Below the pieces are notes generated by a model. The model did not search any database. It was not told the origin of the DNA and saw only the letters and a list, made by a program, of their open reading frames with translations. A program made the position numbers and the translations under genes. Positions 17,922-27,710 of a stretch of 64,000 nucleotides of DNA are shown here, piece by piece. This DNA is from Bradyrhizobium sp. Gha. Its GTDB lineage: Bacteria > Pseudomonadota > Alphaproteobacteria > Rhizobiales > Xanthobacteraceae. The stretch is taken from NCBI RefSeq assembly GCF_900113735.1, contig NZ_FOQM01000007.1, positions 124,001-188,000 on the forward strand, read 5' to 3'. Positions within the stretch are counted from its first letter, which is position 1. Every line of letters begins with the position of its first letter.

Positions 17922-18168
17922 GGTCTGGCAGAGGCGCGATGGCCAGAGAGGCCTGCTCACCCGCCATCGCGACACAGGCCTTGCGGCGGTGCAGCCCGCG
18001 GATCGCCCCGGTCACCTTCAGTACCTTGCCGGGCGGACAGGAGGCGTCCTTCACGAAGGCGACCTCGTAAGGTGCCAACATCAGCGGCTCGGATTTGAGG
18101 ATTGTTTGGGCAGAACACGGCACGGCGATCAAGCATGAGACCACCACCAGCGACGCCAACATACGCAT
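17911..18168 (-). CDS. Small secreted protein of unknown function
   Basis: An 85-residue precursor with a Sec signal (MRMLASLVVVSCLIAVPCSA, cleavage before QTILKSEP). The mature part of about 65 residues contains LAPYEVAFVKDASCPPGKVL and GLHRRKACVAM; two cysteines could form a periplasmic disulphide. I recall similar proteins as a DUF family confined to this lineage. The start at 18168 gives a clean signal peptide; the frame to 18237 does not. It overlaps the convergent 17667 gene by 11 bases at the stop. Confidence 0.7.
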   Translation of the reverse strand: MRMLASLVVVSCLIAVPCSAQTILKSEPLMLAPYEVAFVKDASCPPGKVLKVTGAIRGLHRRKACVAMAGEQASLAIAPLPDLTN

Positions 18169-18352
18169 GTCCGTTGTCCCACCAGCCCGGCAATTCAGTA
18201 ATAACGCTTTCCAGAGCGCGAGTTCCGTAAGCCGCAAAAATTATTTTTGCTTTACTCGATCCCCATGACACGCCTGAGAAAGCGCGCGCCGGACTGTTCG
18301 CCTGCAAATGACGCGCCAGATGGTTCACGCAATCCAAACAACTCGGCCAAAC

Positions 18353-18379
18353 GAAAGGCCGGCGGGAAGCCGGCCTTTC
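18353..18379 (-). terminator. Hairpin terminator of the outer-membrane protein gene
   Basis: GAAAGGCCGGC and GCCGGCCTTTC form a perfect 11-pair stem with a 5-base loop, 31 bases after the stop of the 18410 gene on the minus strand. The downstream T-run is short (GTTTGG), so it is a moderate intrinsic terminator. Confidence 0.65.
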
Positions 18380-18409
18380 TCAAATCGTTGTCGTGCTCGT
18401 CCGGTCGGC

Positions 18410-19117
18410 TCAGTAATGAGAGGCCGCGGGACCGCCCCAGCCGAAACGGTAGTTCACACCGACCTTGACGGTATGCTCGTCGTCCCGACCGCGGACGCCG
18501 ACGATGTCGGCCGGACCCGACGTGAAGGTGGTGTTGCCGAAATTATAATACTGGTATTCGGCTTTGGCCGACCAGTTCGGCGCGAACATGTATTCGAGGC
18601 CGGCGCCGACGGTGTAGCCGTCCTTGTTGTTGCCCGTGGCGGTGAAGGTCTGCGGCACGCCGGCGATATTGACGCCGAGGCCGCCATTGCGCCAGGCGTA
18701 GCCGCCCTTGGCGTAGAGCAGCGTCGGACCCCAGGTGTAGCCGATGCGGCCGGTCACCGAGCCGAGCTGGTCGGTGTTGGAGGTCACCTGCGTGCCCAGC
18801 GGGAACGTGACACCGTTGTTGTTGGTCGGCAGCCAGGAATACTGGGCCTCGATACCCAAGACCCAATTGGGCGCGAATTGATAGTCGAAGCCGCCCTGCA
18901 CGCCGCCCATGAACCGGGCGTCGCTGGATCGGAAGGTGGTGTCGCCGGCGAAGGCGCCGCCGACATGACCGCCGATGTAGAAGCCGGTCCAGTTGTAGAT
19001 CACCTGCGGCGGCGTGTAGGCCGGAGCCTTGGTGTAGGTGCGCGGCTGCATGTCGGCTGCGGCCGCCGGTCCGGCCAGCGCGAGCAGAGCTGCTGCACCG
19101 AGCAAAATCGCTTTCAT
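18410..19117 (-). CDS. Omp25/RopB-family outer membrane beta-barrel protein
   Basis: A 235-residue precursor with a clear signal peptide (MKAILLGAAALLALAGPAAA then ADMQPR). The mature protein has the family opening YNWTGFYIGGHVGGAF, alternating beta-strands with aromatic girdle residues (YDYQFAPNW, GRIGYTWGP, AEYQYYNFG), and ends in the barrel-closing KVGVNYRFGW. Eight strands in an OmpA-like barrel are expected. The start at 19117 fits the signal; a longer frame to 19231 does not. Likely an abundant envelope protein of the RopB/Omp25 type. Confidence 0.9.
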   Translation of the reverse strand: MKAILLGAAALLALAGPAAAADMQPRTYTKAPAYTPPQVIYNWTGFYIGGHVGGAFAGDTTFRSSDARFMGGVQGGFDYQFAPNWVLGIEAQYSWLPTNNNGVTFPLGTQVTSNTDQLGSVTGRIGYTWGPTLLYAKGGYAWRNGGLGVNIAGVPQTFTATGNNKDGYTVGAGLEYMFAPNWSAKAEYQYYNFGNTTFTSGPADIVGVRGRDDEHTVKVGVNYRFGWGGPAASHY

Positions 19118-19402
19118 GGCTATCCCCGTTCTTTCATTTACGACACTCGGGAAACAACGTGGCGTGAATTGGGTTGCTTCGCGGCAATGCCGGAACGTTG
19201 ATCGTTCGTGACTGTGACAGAGCGGCAACATCGCGATTTTGTTCCGTCACGACCGCACCACAGACCAAATTTTCGTCCGCACGGGTCTTGCCGCCACAAT
19301 CTGTCGCGAAGCAAAAGCAGCTCGTTCAAAGCTCGCCAAAACGTGATGCAGCGGCTCCGGCGGCTGATCTCCTAGCACCACCAGGTGAAGGTGGGCTTTG
19401 CG

Positions 19403-19822
19403 CTATCGCGTCATCTTTTCCAGTTCCGGAAAGGGTGCGTAAACCGCACCGGCGCAGAGCTCGCTGGCGTGCTCGATGACGCGATCGGCCCGGCCATTGA
19501 CGTAGATGATGGCGCGCTCGCGCATCGTCTTGTAGCTGCCGTCGGTCTCCCGCGGCGTGAAGTGCAGGCAACTGACATAGAACTGCCGGCCACCGACTTC
19601 CCGCAGCACCGGATCGGCCATGCTGGCGTCGCGCACACCGACGGGGTTGTTGACATAGCTGCGCATCAGGGCCAGCGCATCGCCACGAAAATTGTCGGGA
19701 AACGGCTGAGGCCCTCCGGCCTGGGTGCCCTCCATCAGGGACGGTCGGTCGCCATCACTGCCACAGGCGGTGAGCGCCAAAGGCAGCACCAGGATCGCCG
19801 CGCGTTTCGCCAATCGCCCCAA
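19403..19822 (-). CDS. Small lipoprotein of unknown function
   Basis: A frame of about 139 residues with a lipoprotein signal: basic RLAKRAA, hydrophobic ILVLPLA, and lipobox LTAC followed by GSDGDRP. The mature part has DALALMRSYVNNPVGVRDA and a conserved-looking GRQFYVSCLHFTPRE with a cysteine pair later (ELCAGAVYAPFPEL). No ATG lies close to the signal, so a TTG start at 19822 (AGGAG 11 bases upstream) is proposed; TTG at 19813 is the alternative. The longer reading to 19999 puts the signal deep inside the protein and is rejected. Confidence 0.7.
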   Translation of the reverse strand: MGRLAKRAAILVLPLALTACGSDGDRPSLMEGTQAGGPQPFPDNFRGDALALMRSYVNNPVGVRDASMADPVLREVGGRQFYVSCLHFTPRETDGSYKTMRERAIIYVNGRADRVIEHASELCAGAVYAPFPELEKMTR

Positions 19823-20031
19823 GGAATCAAACTCTCCTGCCACCCGCTTCGGAAGATGTTCTAGCCCCAAGGTTGCGCAAAGGGAATTCGCTTCCACCAG
19901 CTTGCAGACAGCGCACCGGCCCGCCGCCAGCACCTCGCGCTTTCGCGCCAGGCATGACGAACGGGCCGGGCCTGAACTCCACGGGAGACGACGGGGCAAT
20001 GCCAGGGATGCCGTCTCGCCAGGATCAGAGG

Positions 20032-20406
20032 TTAGCTGCGCTTCTCGGTGGTCACCGGCTTGGTGAGACCCGACTGCGTCTTCAGCGACTTCTTGGCTGA
20101 CAGATGCTTGTGGTGATGGCGATGCGTCCGCACCATCTTGTGCTCGTCGGGCGTGACCGCGGCGTTCGCATTCATCGCCTTGGTCTTGGTATCGACCTTG
20201 GCATCAGCCTTCACATCGGCCTTTGCACCCGATTTGATGTCGGCGGTCTTCGCGTCGGGCTTGACGGCACTGGTCGAGATCTTGCTCTGCGTCTGGTCCG
20301 CCTTGATCACCGGCGCTGTCGTCGTGGTCTTGCCGGCTTCAGCGGCGAAGGCCGGGGCTGCGATGACGGAAGCTGCGAGCAAGGCTGCGGAAATGGTCTT
20401 CAACAT
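20032..20406 (-). CDS. Lys/Ala/Asp-repeat periplasmic protein with His-rich end
   Basis: A 124-residue precursor with a signal peptide (MLKTISAALLAASVIAAPAFA). The mature part is low-complexity: imperfect KADVKADAKVDTKTKAMNA repeats around 55-80, then RTHRHHHKHLSAKKS. The histidine cluster could bind metal. Composition suggests a disordered periplasmic protein; no enzyme motif is visible. It is well preceded by AGGAGACCACC before the ATG and divergent from the TPR gene. Confidence 0.75.
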   Translation of the reverse strand: MLKTISAALLAASVIAAPAFAAEAGKTTTTAPVIKADQTQSKISTSAVKPDAKTADIKSGAKADVKADAKVDTKTKAMNANAAVTPDEHKMVRTHRHHHKHLSAKKSLKTQSGLTKPVTTEKRS

Positions 20407-20655
20407 GGTGGTCTCCTCTTGGGAAGATCTTGAGGCGGCGCCCTCTCGCCAACTCTTCGATCATGGAGGAGAGCCTAGATGGCGCGCGCTGAACCCGTTC
20501 TGAAGCGCATGGCCAGCTTCCGTTCATCTGGATGACAAGTTTGTCATCTTTGCCCGGAATTCGGCCGGGGGCGGCCGGGAATGTTTTTGCCGGCCGGGTG
20601 TTCCGGTCTTTGGGCAATCGTGTAGGATCGCCACGTTCCATACGGGAGAACTTTT

Positions 20656-21198
20656 ATGCGCAAACTCTCAACGCTTCTTGTGCCGGGACTTGTCGCCATG
20701 AGCTTGGCGGCCGGGCCGGCTCTGACCAGCGCCTATGCGGCGGGGAGTGACGAGCCCTCCTCGCCACCGAAGTCGGACACCTCGACCAAGAAGGGCAAGA
20801 AGAAGAGCTCCTCCGTCAGCGATCCCAAATTCCTGGCGGCCTATCGCACCGCCTACACCACGATCTACGACAAGCATGACTATACGGATGCGATCGGCCA
20901 GCTGAAGCAGCTCAACCGCGACGACGTCGCTGACGTTGCCAACCTGATCGGCTACTCGTATCGCAAGCTCGGCGACTACCAGTCGTCGAAGATCTATTAC
21001 GAGATCGCGCTGAAGGACGATCCGAACCACGTTCGCACCTGGCAGTATTACGGCCTCTGGCAGCTCGAGCAGGGCAACCGCGAGCAGGCGCAGTACCATC
21101 TGAACAAGATCGCCTCGCTCGCTGGCATCGACAGCTCCGAGTATCGCTCGCTCGCCGCTGCGCTCGACAAGCCGACCGGCGCGACGCTGGTCTACTGA
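20656..21198 (+). CDS. Exported TPR-repeat protein
   Basis: A 180-residue precursor with signal MRKLSTLLVPGLVAMSLAAG (cleavage probably after SAYA), a Ser/Lys-rich linker (KKGKKKSSSVSD) and two to three TPR helices: YTDAIGQLKQLNRDDVADVA, NLIGYSYRKLGDYQSSKIYY, and HVRTWQYYGLWQLEQGNREQ. Such proteins scaffold periplasmic complexes; no partner is encoded next door. GGGAGAA lies 6 bases before the ATG. A terminator follows within 25 bases, so it is a single-gene transcript. Confidence 0.85.
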   Translation: MRKLSTLLVPGLVAMSLAAGPALTSAYAAGSDEPSSPPKSDTSTKKGKKKSSSVSDPKFLAAYRTAYTTIYDKHDYTDAIGQLKQLNRDDVADVANLIGYSYRKLGDYQSSKIYYEIALKDDPNHVRTWQYYGLWQLEQGNREQAQYHLNKIASLAGIDSSEYRSLAAALDKPTGATLVY

Positions 21199-21221
21199 GA
21201 CAATCGGACTTGCACGGCGCC

Positions 21222-21252
21222 AACGGGCACGACCTTAACGGTTGTGCCCGTT
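21222..21252 (+). terminator. Hairpin terminator after the TPR gene
   Basis: AACGGGCACGACC and GGTTGTGCCCGTT pair over 13 positions (one G-U) around a 5-base loop, starting 24 bases after the stop codon. There is no long T-run after it. Confidence 0.6.
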
Positions 21253-21314
21253 CTGCCTTCCCGGCTAGCCTTGCCCCGAGATGGCGCGCCGCCATCCATC
21301 ACGCAGGAAACGCC

Positions 21315-22874
21315 CTACTCCCTGATCAACGCCTCGACCTCGCTGCGAAACGCCTGCCGCGAGCCGTTGCGCGAATAGAACATGTGACCGCCGGGATAGA
21401 CGACGAACTTCACGCGCGACGTCGCGAACGCCGGCAGTTGATCGAGCGCTCGCTGGGTGCCGAAATAGGGCGTGGCGAGATCAAATAGCCCGTGAGCGAC
21501 CAGCACGTTCAGCTTCGCATCGGTCGCGAGGATCTGGCGCAGCTCCGACAGCGATTGCGGCGGGTTGATGCCGCCGCCGAAATCCCAGTTGTGCTCGACG
21601 GAGCCGTTGAGAACCTCATAGGAGCCATCGGGCCGCCAGTTGAGTTTTCTCGTCAGAACGTCGACCGCCGCGCTCGTCAGCGGCGCCTGCAACGCATCGC
21701 CCGAGGGATCGCCGAACCGCGAGCTACTCGAATCCGGATAGGGATCGAGACCGCGCACCGAAGCATCGTAGCGTCCGGTTACCATGCCATTCTTGCGGTC
21801 GAGCTCGCGGCGGAATTCGCCGACGTCGAAGCGGCCGGCGAGCCTGCGGCTCACCGCCTTATCGATGCCGGTGAGCTCGGCGACCCTGTCGGCCAGGCGA
21901 TTGGTCGCATCCCTGTCCGCCTCGCCCTTGACGAGATCGGCTAAAAATTCGCCGCGCGCATAAGCCTCCACATCGGCGAGATCCGCGCGCTTGACCGGTC
22001 CCTTGGCTTCGCGCGCCACCGCCACATAGCTCGGCAATGTCGCGACATATTGCAGGAGGCTCGTCCCCGTGAACTCGCGGAAGTCAAGCAATGGCGACAC
22101 CAGGATCAATCCCCTGACGCCGACGCCGTGCTGAAGCTGCAGCTGGCGCACGACCTTTGGCCCGCGAATGCCGCCATAGCTCTCGCCAGCAACGTATTTT
22201 GGCGAGGTCAGCCGGTTGTGCTTCTCGAGCCAGCGGCGGATCACGAGCGCTATTGAATTGACGTCACCGTCGACCGAATAGAACCGTTTTCGCGCATCCT
22301 CGCCGCTCGCCAGGACGCGGCTGTAACCGGTGCCGACGGGATCGATGAAAACGAGGTCGGTGAAGTCGAGCCAGGTCTCCGCGTTCGGCTTCACCTCAGG
22401 CGAGGCCGATGGCGCCAGCCCCTCGCCATCCAGCGGCAGCCGCCACGGCCCGACAGCGCCGAACTGAAGCCACGCCGACGAGGCGCCGGGCCCGCCGTTG
22501 AACAGGAACGTCACCGGGCGCGTGCCGCGATCGGCGCAGTCGAGTTCGTAAGACGTGGTGGCGATGTCGGCCAGCGGATCGCCCTTGTCGTCGAACACGC
22601 GGATTGAGCCAGCGGTCGCAGCGAAGTTGAGCGTTCGACCGGGCAGATTGAGGGTCTGCTTGGTCGTCGAATCCGCGGGCAGACGACGATCGGAAGCCGA
22701 AACCTGCGTCGCATTCTGTGCGTTGCCGGCGCGCCCGCCCTTTTGTCCAGCGGGCGCCGCCGCCTCGCTGCGCGACTGCGGCGGATCGTCGGCGCGCGCT
22801 GGGCCTGCGAGCGCGAAAAGCGACAGCGCCAGCACCAGTCTCGTCCGGCGCAGCAAAGACAACCTCATGACCAT
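21315..22874 (-). CDS. Serine carboxypeptidase (peptidase S10 family), exported
   Basis: A 519-residue precursor with a signal peptide ([16 protein letters not shown]). S10 landmarks are present: [21 protein letters not shown] (oxyanion and substrate loop), the nucleophile S232 in VAGESYGG, the acid in [10 protein letters not shown] and the histidine in YPGGHMFYS. Expected to remove C-terminal residues from peptides in the periplasm. GGGGAGAA sits 5-6 bases before the first ATG at 22874; the ATG at 22868 is a possible alternative. It is divergent from nadK. Confidence 0.92.
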   Translation of the reverse strand: MVMRLSLLRRTRLVLALSLFALAGPARADDPPQSRSEAAAPAGQKGGRAGNAQNATQVSASDRRLPADSTTKQTLNLPGRTLNFAATAGSIRVFDDKGDPLADIATTSYELDCADRGTRPVTFLFNGGPGASSAWLQFGAVGPWRLPLDGEGLAPSASPEVKPNAETWLDFTDLVFIDPVGTGYSRVLASGEDARKRFYSVDGDVNSIALVIRRWLEKHNRLTSPKYVAGESYGGIRGPKVVRQLQLQHGVGVRGLILVSPLLDFREFTGTSLLQYVATLPSYVAVAREAKGPVKRADLADVEAYARGEFLADLVKGEADRDATNRLADRVAELTGIDKAVSRRLAGRFDVGEFRRELDRKNGMVTGRYDASVRGLDPYPDSSSSRFGDPSGDALQAPLTSAAVDVLTRKLNWRPDGSYEVLNGSVEHNWDFGGGINPPQSLSELRQILATDAKLNVLVAHGLFDLATPYFGTQRALDQLPAFATSRVKFVVYPGGHMFYSRNGSRQAFRSEVEALIRE

Positions 22875-23123
22875 GCCTGTTCTCCCCTGCCCTGCTCGCG
22901 GCGCGTCTGTCGCCGATTTAGCCGCCGATTACGACGGTTTGGGGGATCGAGGGCCCTGGATGGGCGCCCCCCGCCCATTGGCCCGGCTTTTGTCCGCAAC
23001 CACGGCGCCTCCACGACATCAGCGATTGCTTTGTCGGGCCGTGATCCTCGACAATGCAGGCCAAGGTCGTATAGACGACCTCGGTGGAATTTTCTCGAGC
23101 CTGCGAACACCTGCCTGGGAGCC

Positions 23124-23903
23124 ATGACCAAGCCATCGCGATACGACCGGATCGCCTTCGTCGCCAGCCCGGGCAGCGAAGCACAGGCCGCCTTCGGCCA
23201 GCTCACCGAGCAATATGGCAATTGCGCGCCGAACGAAGCCGACGTCGTGGTGGCGCTCGGCGGCGACGGGTTGATGCTGCAGACGCTGCACCAGCACATG
23301 CATACGGGAAAGCCGATCTACGGCATGCACCGCGGCACGGTCGGCTTCCTCATGAACGAATACTCGACGGTCGACTTGCGCGCCCGGCTGGAAGCTGCGC
23401 AGGAATCCGAGATCAATCCGCTGCTGATGCGCGCGACCGACGTCGAAGATCGTGTTCACCTGTATCATGCCATCAACGAGGTCGCGCTGTTCCGGCAGAC
23501 CTACCAGGCGGCGCGCCTGCGTATCCTGATCGACGAGCGCGAACGCATGGCTGAGCTGATCGCCGACGGCATCATGGTGGCGACGCCGGCCGGCTCGACA
23601 GCCTACAATCTGTCTGCGCAGGGCCCGATCTTGCCGATCAACGCCGCATTGCTGGCGCTGACGCCGATCAGCGCTTTCCGCCCCCGCCGCTGGCGCGGCG
23701 CGCTGCTGCCCAACACGGCCTACGTCGTGATCGAGGTGCTGGAAGGGGACAAGCGCCCGGTCGCCGCGGTCGCCGACCACGACGAGGTGCGCGATGTCCG
23801 CCGCGTCGAGGTGCTTGCCGACCGGACGATTTCGATGCGGATGCTGTTCGATCCAGGCCACAGCCTGGAAGAGCGTATCCTCCGCGAGCAATTCGGCGCC
23901 TGA
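23124..23903 (+). CDS. nadK: NAD kinase
   Basis: A 259-residue NAD kinase, which phosphorylates NAD to NADP using ATP or polyphosphate. The diagnostic [13 protein letters not shown] (about 50-62) contains the catalytic GGDG, NEVALFR is the second conserved block, and [22 protein letters not shown] is the third. The short N-terminus is typical of alphaproteobacterial enzymes. GGGAG lies just before the ATG at 23124; the open frame to 22743 is arginine-rich shadow. A receiver-domain gene follows 99 bases later. Confidence 0.95.
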   Translation: MTKPSRYDRIAFVASPGSEAQAAFGQLTEQYGNCAPNEADVVVALGGDGLMLQTLHQHMHTGKPIYGMHRGTVGFLMNEYSTVDLRARLEAAQESEINPLLMRATDVEDRVHLYHAINEVALFRQTYQAARLRILIDERERMAELIADGIMVATPAGSTAYNLSAQGPILPINAALLALTPISAFRPRRWRGALLPNTAYVVIEVLEGDKRPVAAVADHDEVRDVRRVEVLADRTISMRMLFDPGHSLEERILREQFGA

Positions 23904-24002
23904 ACCGCCCAGCCGGCACCCTGCCGGGGGCCCGGTCGCAACGCTTCGTTAACCCTCGGCGCGATATGGTTAACGAAGGTTGACCGCTTTGGCCCGGGCG
24001 TC

Positions 24003-24548
24003 ATGTTTCGCATCGACTTCAACAAGCTGCGCTTTCTCGTCTGCGACGACAATCCGCACATGCGCCGCATCCTGCGGACGCTGCTGCATTCGTTCGGCGC
24101 GCGCGAGGTCTACGAAGCCGAGGACGGCGCCACCGCGCTGGAAATGTACAGCCATTACGTGCCCGACATCGTCATTACCGACTGGGCAATGCCGATCTTC
24201 GACGGGCTCGAACTCGCACAGATGATCCGGCAGCCGGAATCCAAGGGCAACCCCTACGCACCGATCATCATGCTGACGGGTCACTCCGAGAAGCGCCGCG
24301 TCACCGTCGCGCGCGATGCCGGCGTCACCGAATTCCTGGCCAAGCCGATCTCGGCCAAGGGCCTCTATCAACGTATCCTCAACGTGGTCGCCAGTCCCCG
24401 GCCCTTCATCAAGACCAAGACCTATTTCGGCCCGGACCGGCGCCGCAACACCAACTCGGCCTATATGGGCCCGGAGCGCCGCGTCGGCGAAAAGCACGAG
24501 GTGCTCCAGCAGCCTTCTCTGCTCGACAAGGCCCGCTCTTCCATCTAG
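24003..24548 (+). CDS. CheY-like response regulator with C-terminal extension
   Basis: A 181-residue protein. Residues about 8-130 form a receiver domain: acidic pair in FLVCDDNPHMR, phospho-acceptor D60 in DIVITDWAMPIFDG, threonine in IIMLTGHSE and lysine in FLAKPISAKG. The last 50 residues hold two copies of a GP-x-RR element (YFGPDRRR and YMGPERRVG), possibly a docking tail. There is no DNA-binding domain. An HPt gene lies 30 bases downstream, so the pair probably forms part of a phosphorelay. Confidence 0.9.
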   Translation: MFRIDFNKLRFLVCDDNPHMRRILRTLLHSFGAREVYEAEDGATALEMYSHYVPDIVITDWAMPIFDGLELAQMIRQPESKGNPYAPIIMLTGHSEKRRVTVARDAGVTEFLAKPISAKGLYQRILNVVASPRPFIKTKTYFGPDRRRNTNSAYMGPERRVGEKHEVLQQPSLLDKARSSI

Positions 24549-24578
24549 CGCAACGTCTCCTACGACGAGGCAGGCATC

Positions 24579-25157
24579 ATGGCGAAGAACAGCGCGAAAG
24601 ACATCGACGTCAAGGCCTTCGCCACGCACCATGTCATCACGCAACCCAACCCGCTGCGTAAAGTTTTGCGTCGGGTCGAAGAGAAAGACATGGACGATCC
24701 GGTCGGCCGCGCCGAGCAGGCGCTGGCGGGCCTTGCCGGCGAGTTCAAGGACTGGATGGCGACCGAGGTCAATCGGCTCTCGGCAGCCTATGTCGCCATC
24801 CGCAACGACGGGTTCACCAAGGCACGGCGCGACGAGTTGTTTCACGCGGCGCACGACATCAAGGGCGACGCCGCCACGTTCGGCTTTCCGGCTGCGGCGG
24901 GTGTGGCCGAAAGCCTGTGCCGGGTCATCGAGCACGCGCCTGATATCGAGAAGGTGCCGGCCGAGCTGTTCACGCACCACGTCAACGCGATCCTCGCCAT
25001 CGTGCACGAGAACACCAGGCTCGACAGCATCAGCGTCTCCGCCGAGCTCAGCCGTCGCCTGCGCAAGGTCGCCGACGATTACCTCGCCGACGTCAACCGC
25101 GACCGTCCCGAGCACCTCGAAATAATCATGGCGCCGAGCATCGTGCCGGCGGAGTAG
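24579..25157 (+). CDS. Histidine phosphotransfer (HPt) domain protein
   Basis: A 192-residue helical protein. The phospho-accepting histidine is H92 in LFHAAHDIKGDAATFGFP, the standard HPt signature, followed by the helix-bundle region VAESLCRVIEHAPD. A further 60 residues extend the C-terminus. It should relay phosphoryl groups to or from a receiver such as the gene 30 bases upstream. No histidine kinase is encoded nearby, so the kinase partner must be elsewhere. Confidence 0.88.
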   Translation: MAKNSAKDIDVKAFATHHVITQPNPLRKVLRRVEEKDMDDPVGRAEQALAGLAGEFKDWMATEVNRLSAAYVAIRNDGFTKARRDELFHAAHDIKGDAATFGFPAAAGVAESLCRVIEHAPDIEKVPAELFTHHVNAILAIVHENTRLDSISVSAELSRRLRKVADDYLADVNRDRPEHLEIIMAPSIVPAE

Positions 25158-25177
25158 CTAACTCCGCTCTTTCCTCT

Positions 25178-25258
25178 CGTCATTGCGAGCGCAGCGAAGC
25201 AATCCAGAATCCCCCCGCGGGAACCAGTCTGGATTGGTTCGCTGCGCTCGCAATGACG
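25178..25258. repeat. Rhizobial palindromic repeat (REP-like)
   Basis: Two 31-base arms, 25178-25208 and 25228-25258, are inverted copies with one mismatch around a 19-base centre. The arm begins CGTCATTGCGAGCGCAGCGA. This is a very common dispersed intergenic element in Bradyrhizobium and relatives. It sits after the HPt gene and may work as a bidirectional terminator or mRNA stabiliser. Confidence 0.85.
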
Positions 25259-25280
25259 GAATTTGTGGTTTCAGCTCGAG

Positions 25281-26456
25281 CTACGCCGCGATCAGATCGT
25301 CATACAAGGGATCGATGGCATCATCCGCGACCAGCTCGTCGCAGAACAGCCTCGCCTCTTCACGCGCGGACTCCGTTGCGAAGCGGCGCAGCAGGACCAT
25401 CAGCGGCTCGGTCGCGCCGCGATCGGTCTCGCAATGGGTGAGCACGCGCTCGACCATGCGCCGGCGCAGCCGGACCGCCGTATCGTCGCTGTCGGCAAAG
25501 CCCTGCTCGTGACAGGCATCGAGCGCCACCTGGAATGCTGCGAACGTCGTCTCGGGTAATCCGGCGCGGCGAAGCAGCGCGTGCAGGCTGTTGCCGCCGC
25601 GGTCGTGCAGCAGCGCGGAGACCCGCGCCAGCGGCAGCTGGGCGAGTTCGGCGAGCGCGGCGTCAAACAGGTCGAGATTGCTCGACAGCAAGGCGCGCAG
25701 GATCAAGCCTGCGGTGAGCTGGCCGGTGATACGCAGATGCTTGACGAGGTCCTGCATATCGTCGCCGCGTGAGCGCGCCGCGATATTGATGGTGGAGCGG
25801 TCGCGCGCCTCTGATGTCATGCGCTCGGCACGGTCGGCGCTCAGCCAGTTCCGCGCCACGACGAACTGCGCCAGCGTCTGGGAGAGCTTTGCCACCAGCG
25901 CAGCACGCGTGGCGGCCGGAATGTCGTCCAGCACCAGCATTGCCTCGCGGATGGCCGCGAGATGGCCATGGCGCTCGACGATGCGATTCCAGGAGAACGG
26001 TGCGAGCTCGGCGTTGGGATTTTCGATCAGCTCCAGCGCGGCGGCCGCGCAGCCGACTTCGGCGATGGCGGCGCAGACCGAGACCGGCAACGCGATGCGC
26101 CGGGCGACCGCACATTGCACGTCGTCGTTACCGGTCGCGACGATGTCGACGAGATCGGCATCGATCAGCAGCGGCGAGTGTTCGAGTACGGGCAGCGCCA
26201 CGGTCGGCTGGTCCGCCGACAACGCCCGCACGATCGACGCCGGCGCATCGGCGCTGCGCGCAAAGGCCTCGGCCATCGCCTGCCGCACCAGCGGCGAGGG
26301 ATCGTCGAGCAGCATCAGCAGCGCCCCTTCGGCGGCGACGCGATCGTCGGGGGAAAGGTCAGAGATCAGCCAGGCCCGGGCCAATGCCCGTGTTGCCTCC
26401 GCCCGCTCACCGGCTGGCGCGGTCCTGATCCAATGGATGAACTGCCGAACAATCAT
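25281..26456 (-). CDS. DUF2336 (HEAT-like) domain protein
   Basis: A 391-residue all-helical protein. Alpha-helical repeats with HEAT-like patterns (DRVAAEGALLMLLDDPSPLV, RQAMAEAFARSADAP, AAIAEVGCAAAALELIENPN) fit the DUF2336 family found almost only in Alphaproteobacteria. No signal peptide or membrane helix. Its molecular role is not established to my knowledge. GGAAGCACC precedes the ATG. A one-mismatch CtrA-type box (TTAA-N7-TTCAC) lies 76 bases upstream. Confidence 0.85.
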   Translation of the reverse strand: MIVRQFIHWIRTAPAGERAEATRALARAWLISDLSPDDRVAAEGALLMLLDDPSPLVRQAMAEAFARSADAPASIVRALSADQPTVALPVLEHSPLLIDADLVDIVATGNDDVQCAVARRIALPVSVCAAIAEVGCAAAALELIENPNAELAPFSWNRIVERHGHLAAIREAMLVLDDIPAATRAALVAKLSQTLAQFVVARNWLSADRAERMTSEARDRSTINIAARSRGDDMQDLVKHLRITGQLTAGLILRALLSSNLDLFDAALAELAQLPLARVSALLHDRGGNSLHALLRRAGLPETTFAAFQVALDACHEQGFADSDDTAVRLRRRMVERVLTHCETDRGATEPLMVLLRRFATESAREEARLFCDELVADDAIDPLYDDLIAA

Positions 26457-26612
26457 GGTGCTTCCGGCTTACGCAACGAAAAACGAAGCGGTGACGGCTT
26501 GTCACCTGCAACACAAAATAAACTACGACGCTTAACAAAGCGTTCACCATAACTGGCTGGTTTTATTGATGATTTATTAAGGGCTGGAAGCTGCCGAACG
26601 GCGCGGTACGCG

Positions 26613-27629
26613 CTAGCTCGAGAACGTGCCGCTGCGATCGCTGAAGAGATCGAGCGGTTGCGGCGGGCGCACGTCGGGCGTCGCCGAGGCAACGGATATG
26701 AGCGAGGCGTTGTTGCCCCACAGTTTCTGCACCGTCGTCGAGACCGGCTGGGTCGCATCGCCGGGCTGATAGATCGAGCGGAATGCGGGTGCCGTCGGCG
26801 TATTGTCTGCGACCGTTGCCGAGGATGTCGCGCCCACCGGCGCGACGCCGCGTGCATCCGGCAAGGCCTGGAGATAGGCGGCGCTATCGACCATCGGCGC
26901 GGTGGGCTGCACGCCGTTGGCGGCGGCGACCTGCGTCGTCGACGGCGTATCGCCGTACATCGCCATGGCGCTGCGCGTGGCCTTGGCATTGGCCGCGCTG
27001 GCGTAGCGCGCATTCAGCACCGAATAGACTTCGGAGACGCTGCGTGCGCGGCCATCCCTGGCGTAGAAGATCGACCGGTTGGATGATGCGGCGTTGGGAA
27101 ACAGCCGCGCACCGACGGCCTGCGGATTGTCCTCCGCGTTGGCGATCAGTTTCGCCGCGCCGCCGACGCCCATGAAATGCGCCATGTAGAGTTCGCTGTC
27201 GGACGGCCTGCGGCCGAGCAGACCGGTGAGCTTGAAGCTGTTGGACTGCGTCAGCGCCGCCGCCATGCTGGATGCGGCCTCGGGATCATCACGCAGCTTC
27301 ATGATCGATCGCTTCATGAACGGATCGTCGACGGTGTAACCACCTGACGACGTCCTGGTGATCGCGTCGGAATAGTTGCCATAACCGAGCCGGGTGCCCG
27401 CCTCTTTCACCGTGCCCAGCCAGGTCTGGTCGATGAACTGAAAAAGGCCGTGGGCCGACGAGGTGGTGGCGCCGGCCGAGGGATCGAAATCCGATTCCAT
27501 CTTGGCGGTGGTCAGCATGTATTCGAAGCTGACGCCGGTCTGGCTCGCGGCCTGCTTGATCGCGCCGGCAACACGCCGCGCACCTTCGGTTGCGGCCGTC
27601 TGCGAGGCAGTGGAATTGTCGACCGACAT
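26613..27629 (-). CDS. Lytic transglycosylase (SLT domain), flagellum-type
   Basis: A 338-residue protein. Residues about 20-160 carry the SLT fold: catalytic glutamate in TTAKMESDFDPSAGATTSSA, then HGLFQFIDQTWLG. The C-terminal half is Ala/Ser/Thr-rich and probably disordered. No signal peptide is seen, as for rod-type transglycosylases that leave through the flagellar export apparatus; that role is inferred. It would cut peptidoglycan glycan strands. A perfect CtrA-type box lies about 80 bases upstream of the start on the coding strand, consistent with flagellar-type control. Confidence 0.85.
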   Translation of the reverse strand: MSVDNSTASQTAATEGARRVAGAIKQAASQTGVSFEYMLTTAKMESDFDPSAGATTSSAHGLFQFIDQTWLGTVKEAGTRLGYGNYSDAITRTSSGGYTVDDPFMKRSIMKLRDDPEAASSMAAALTQSNSFKLTGLLGRRPSDSELYMAHFMGVGGAAKLIANAEDNPQAVGARLFPNAASSNRSIFYARDGRARSVSEVYSVLNARYASAANAKATRSAMAMYGDTPSTTQVAAANGVQPTAPMVDSAAYLQALPDARGVAPVGATSSATVADNTPTAPAFRSIYQPGDATQPVSTTVQKLWGNNASLISVASATPDVRPPQPLDLFSDRSGTFSS

Positions 27630-27710
27630 GATGGCGTGACCGGCCCGCGCGGCGTATGAGCGGCGCCGGCAATTCGGACGCCTGATGGTCCCACCGTGGG
27701 ACAGTTATGG

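Noticed and set aside
23941..23985. Two GTTAAC elements upstream of the receiver gene as a CtrA box
   Set aside because: Spacing is not seven bases; the best arrangement (TTAA-N7-TGACC) has two mismatches.
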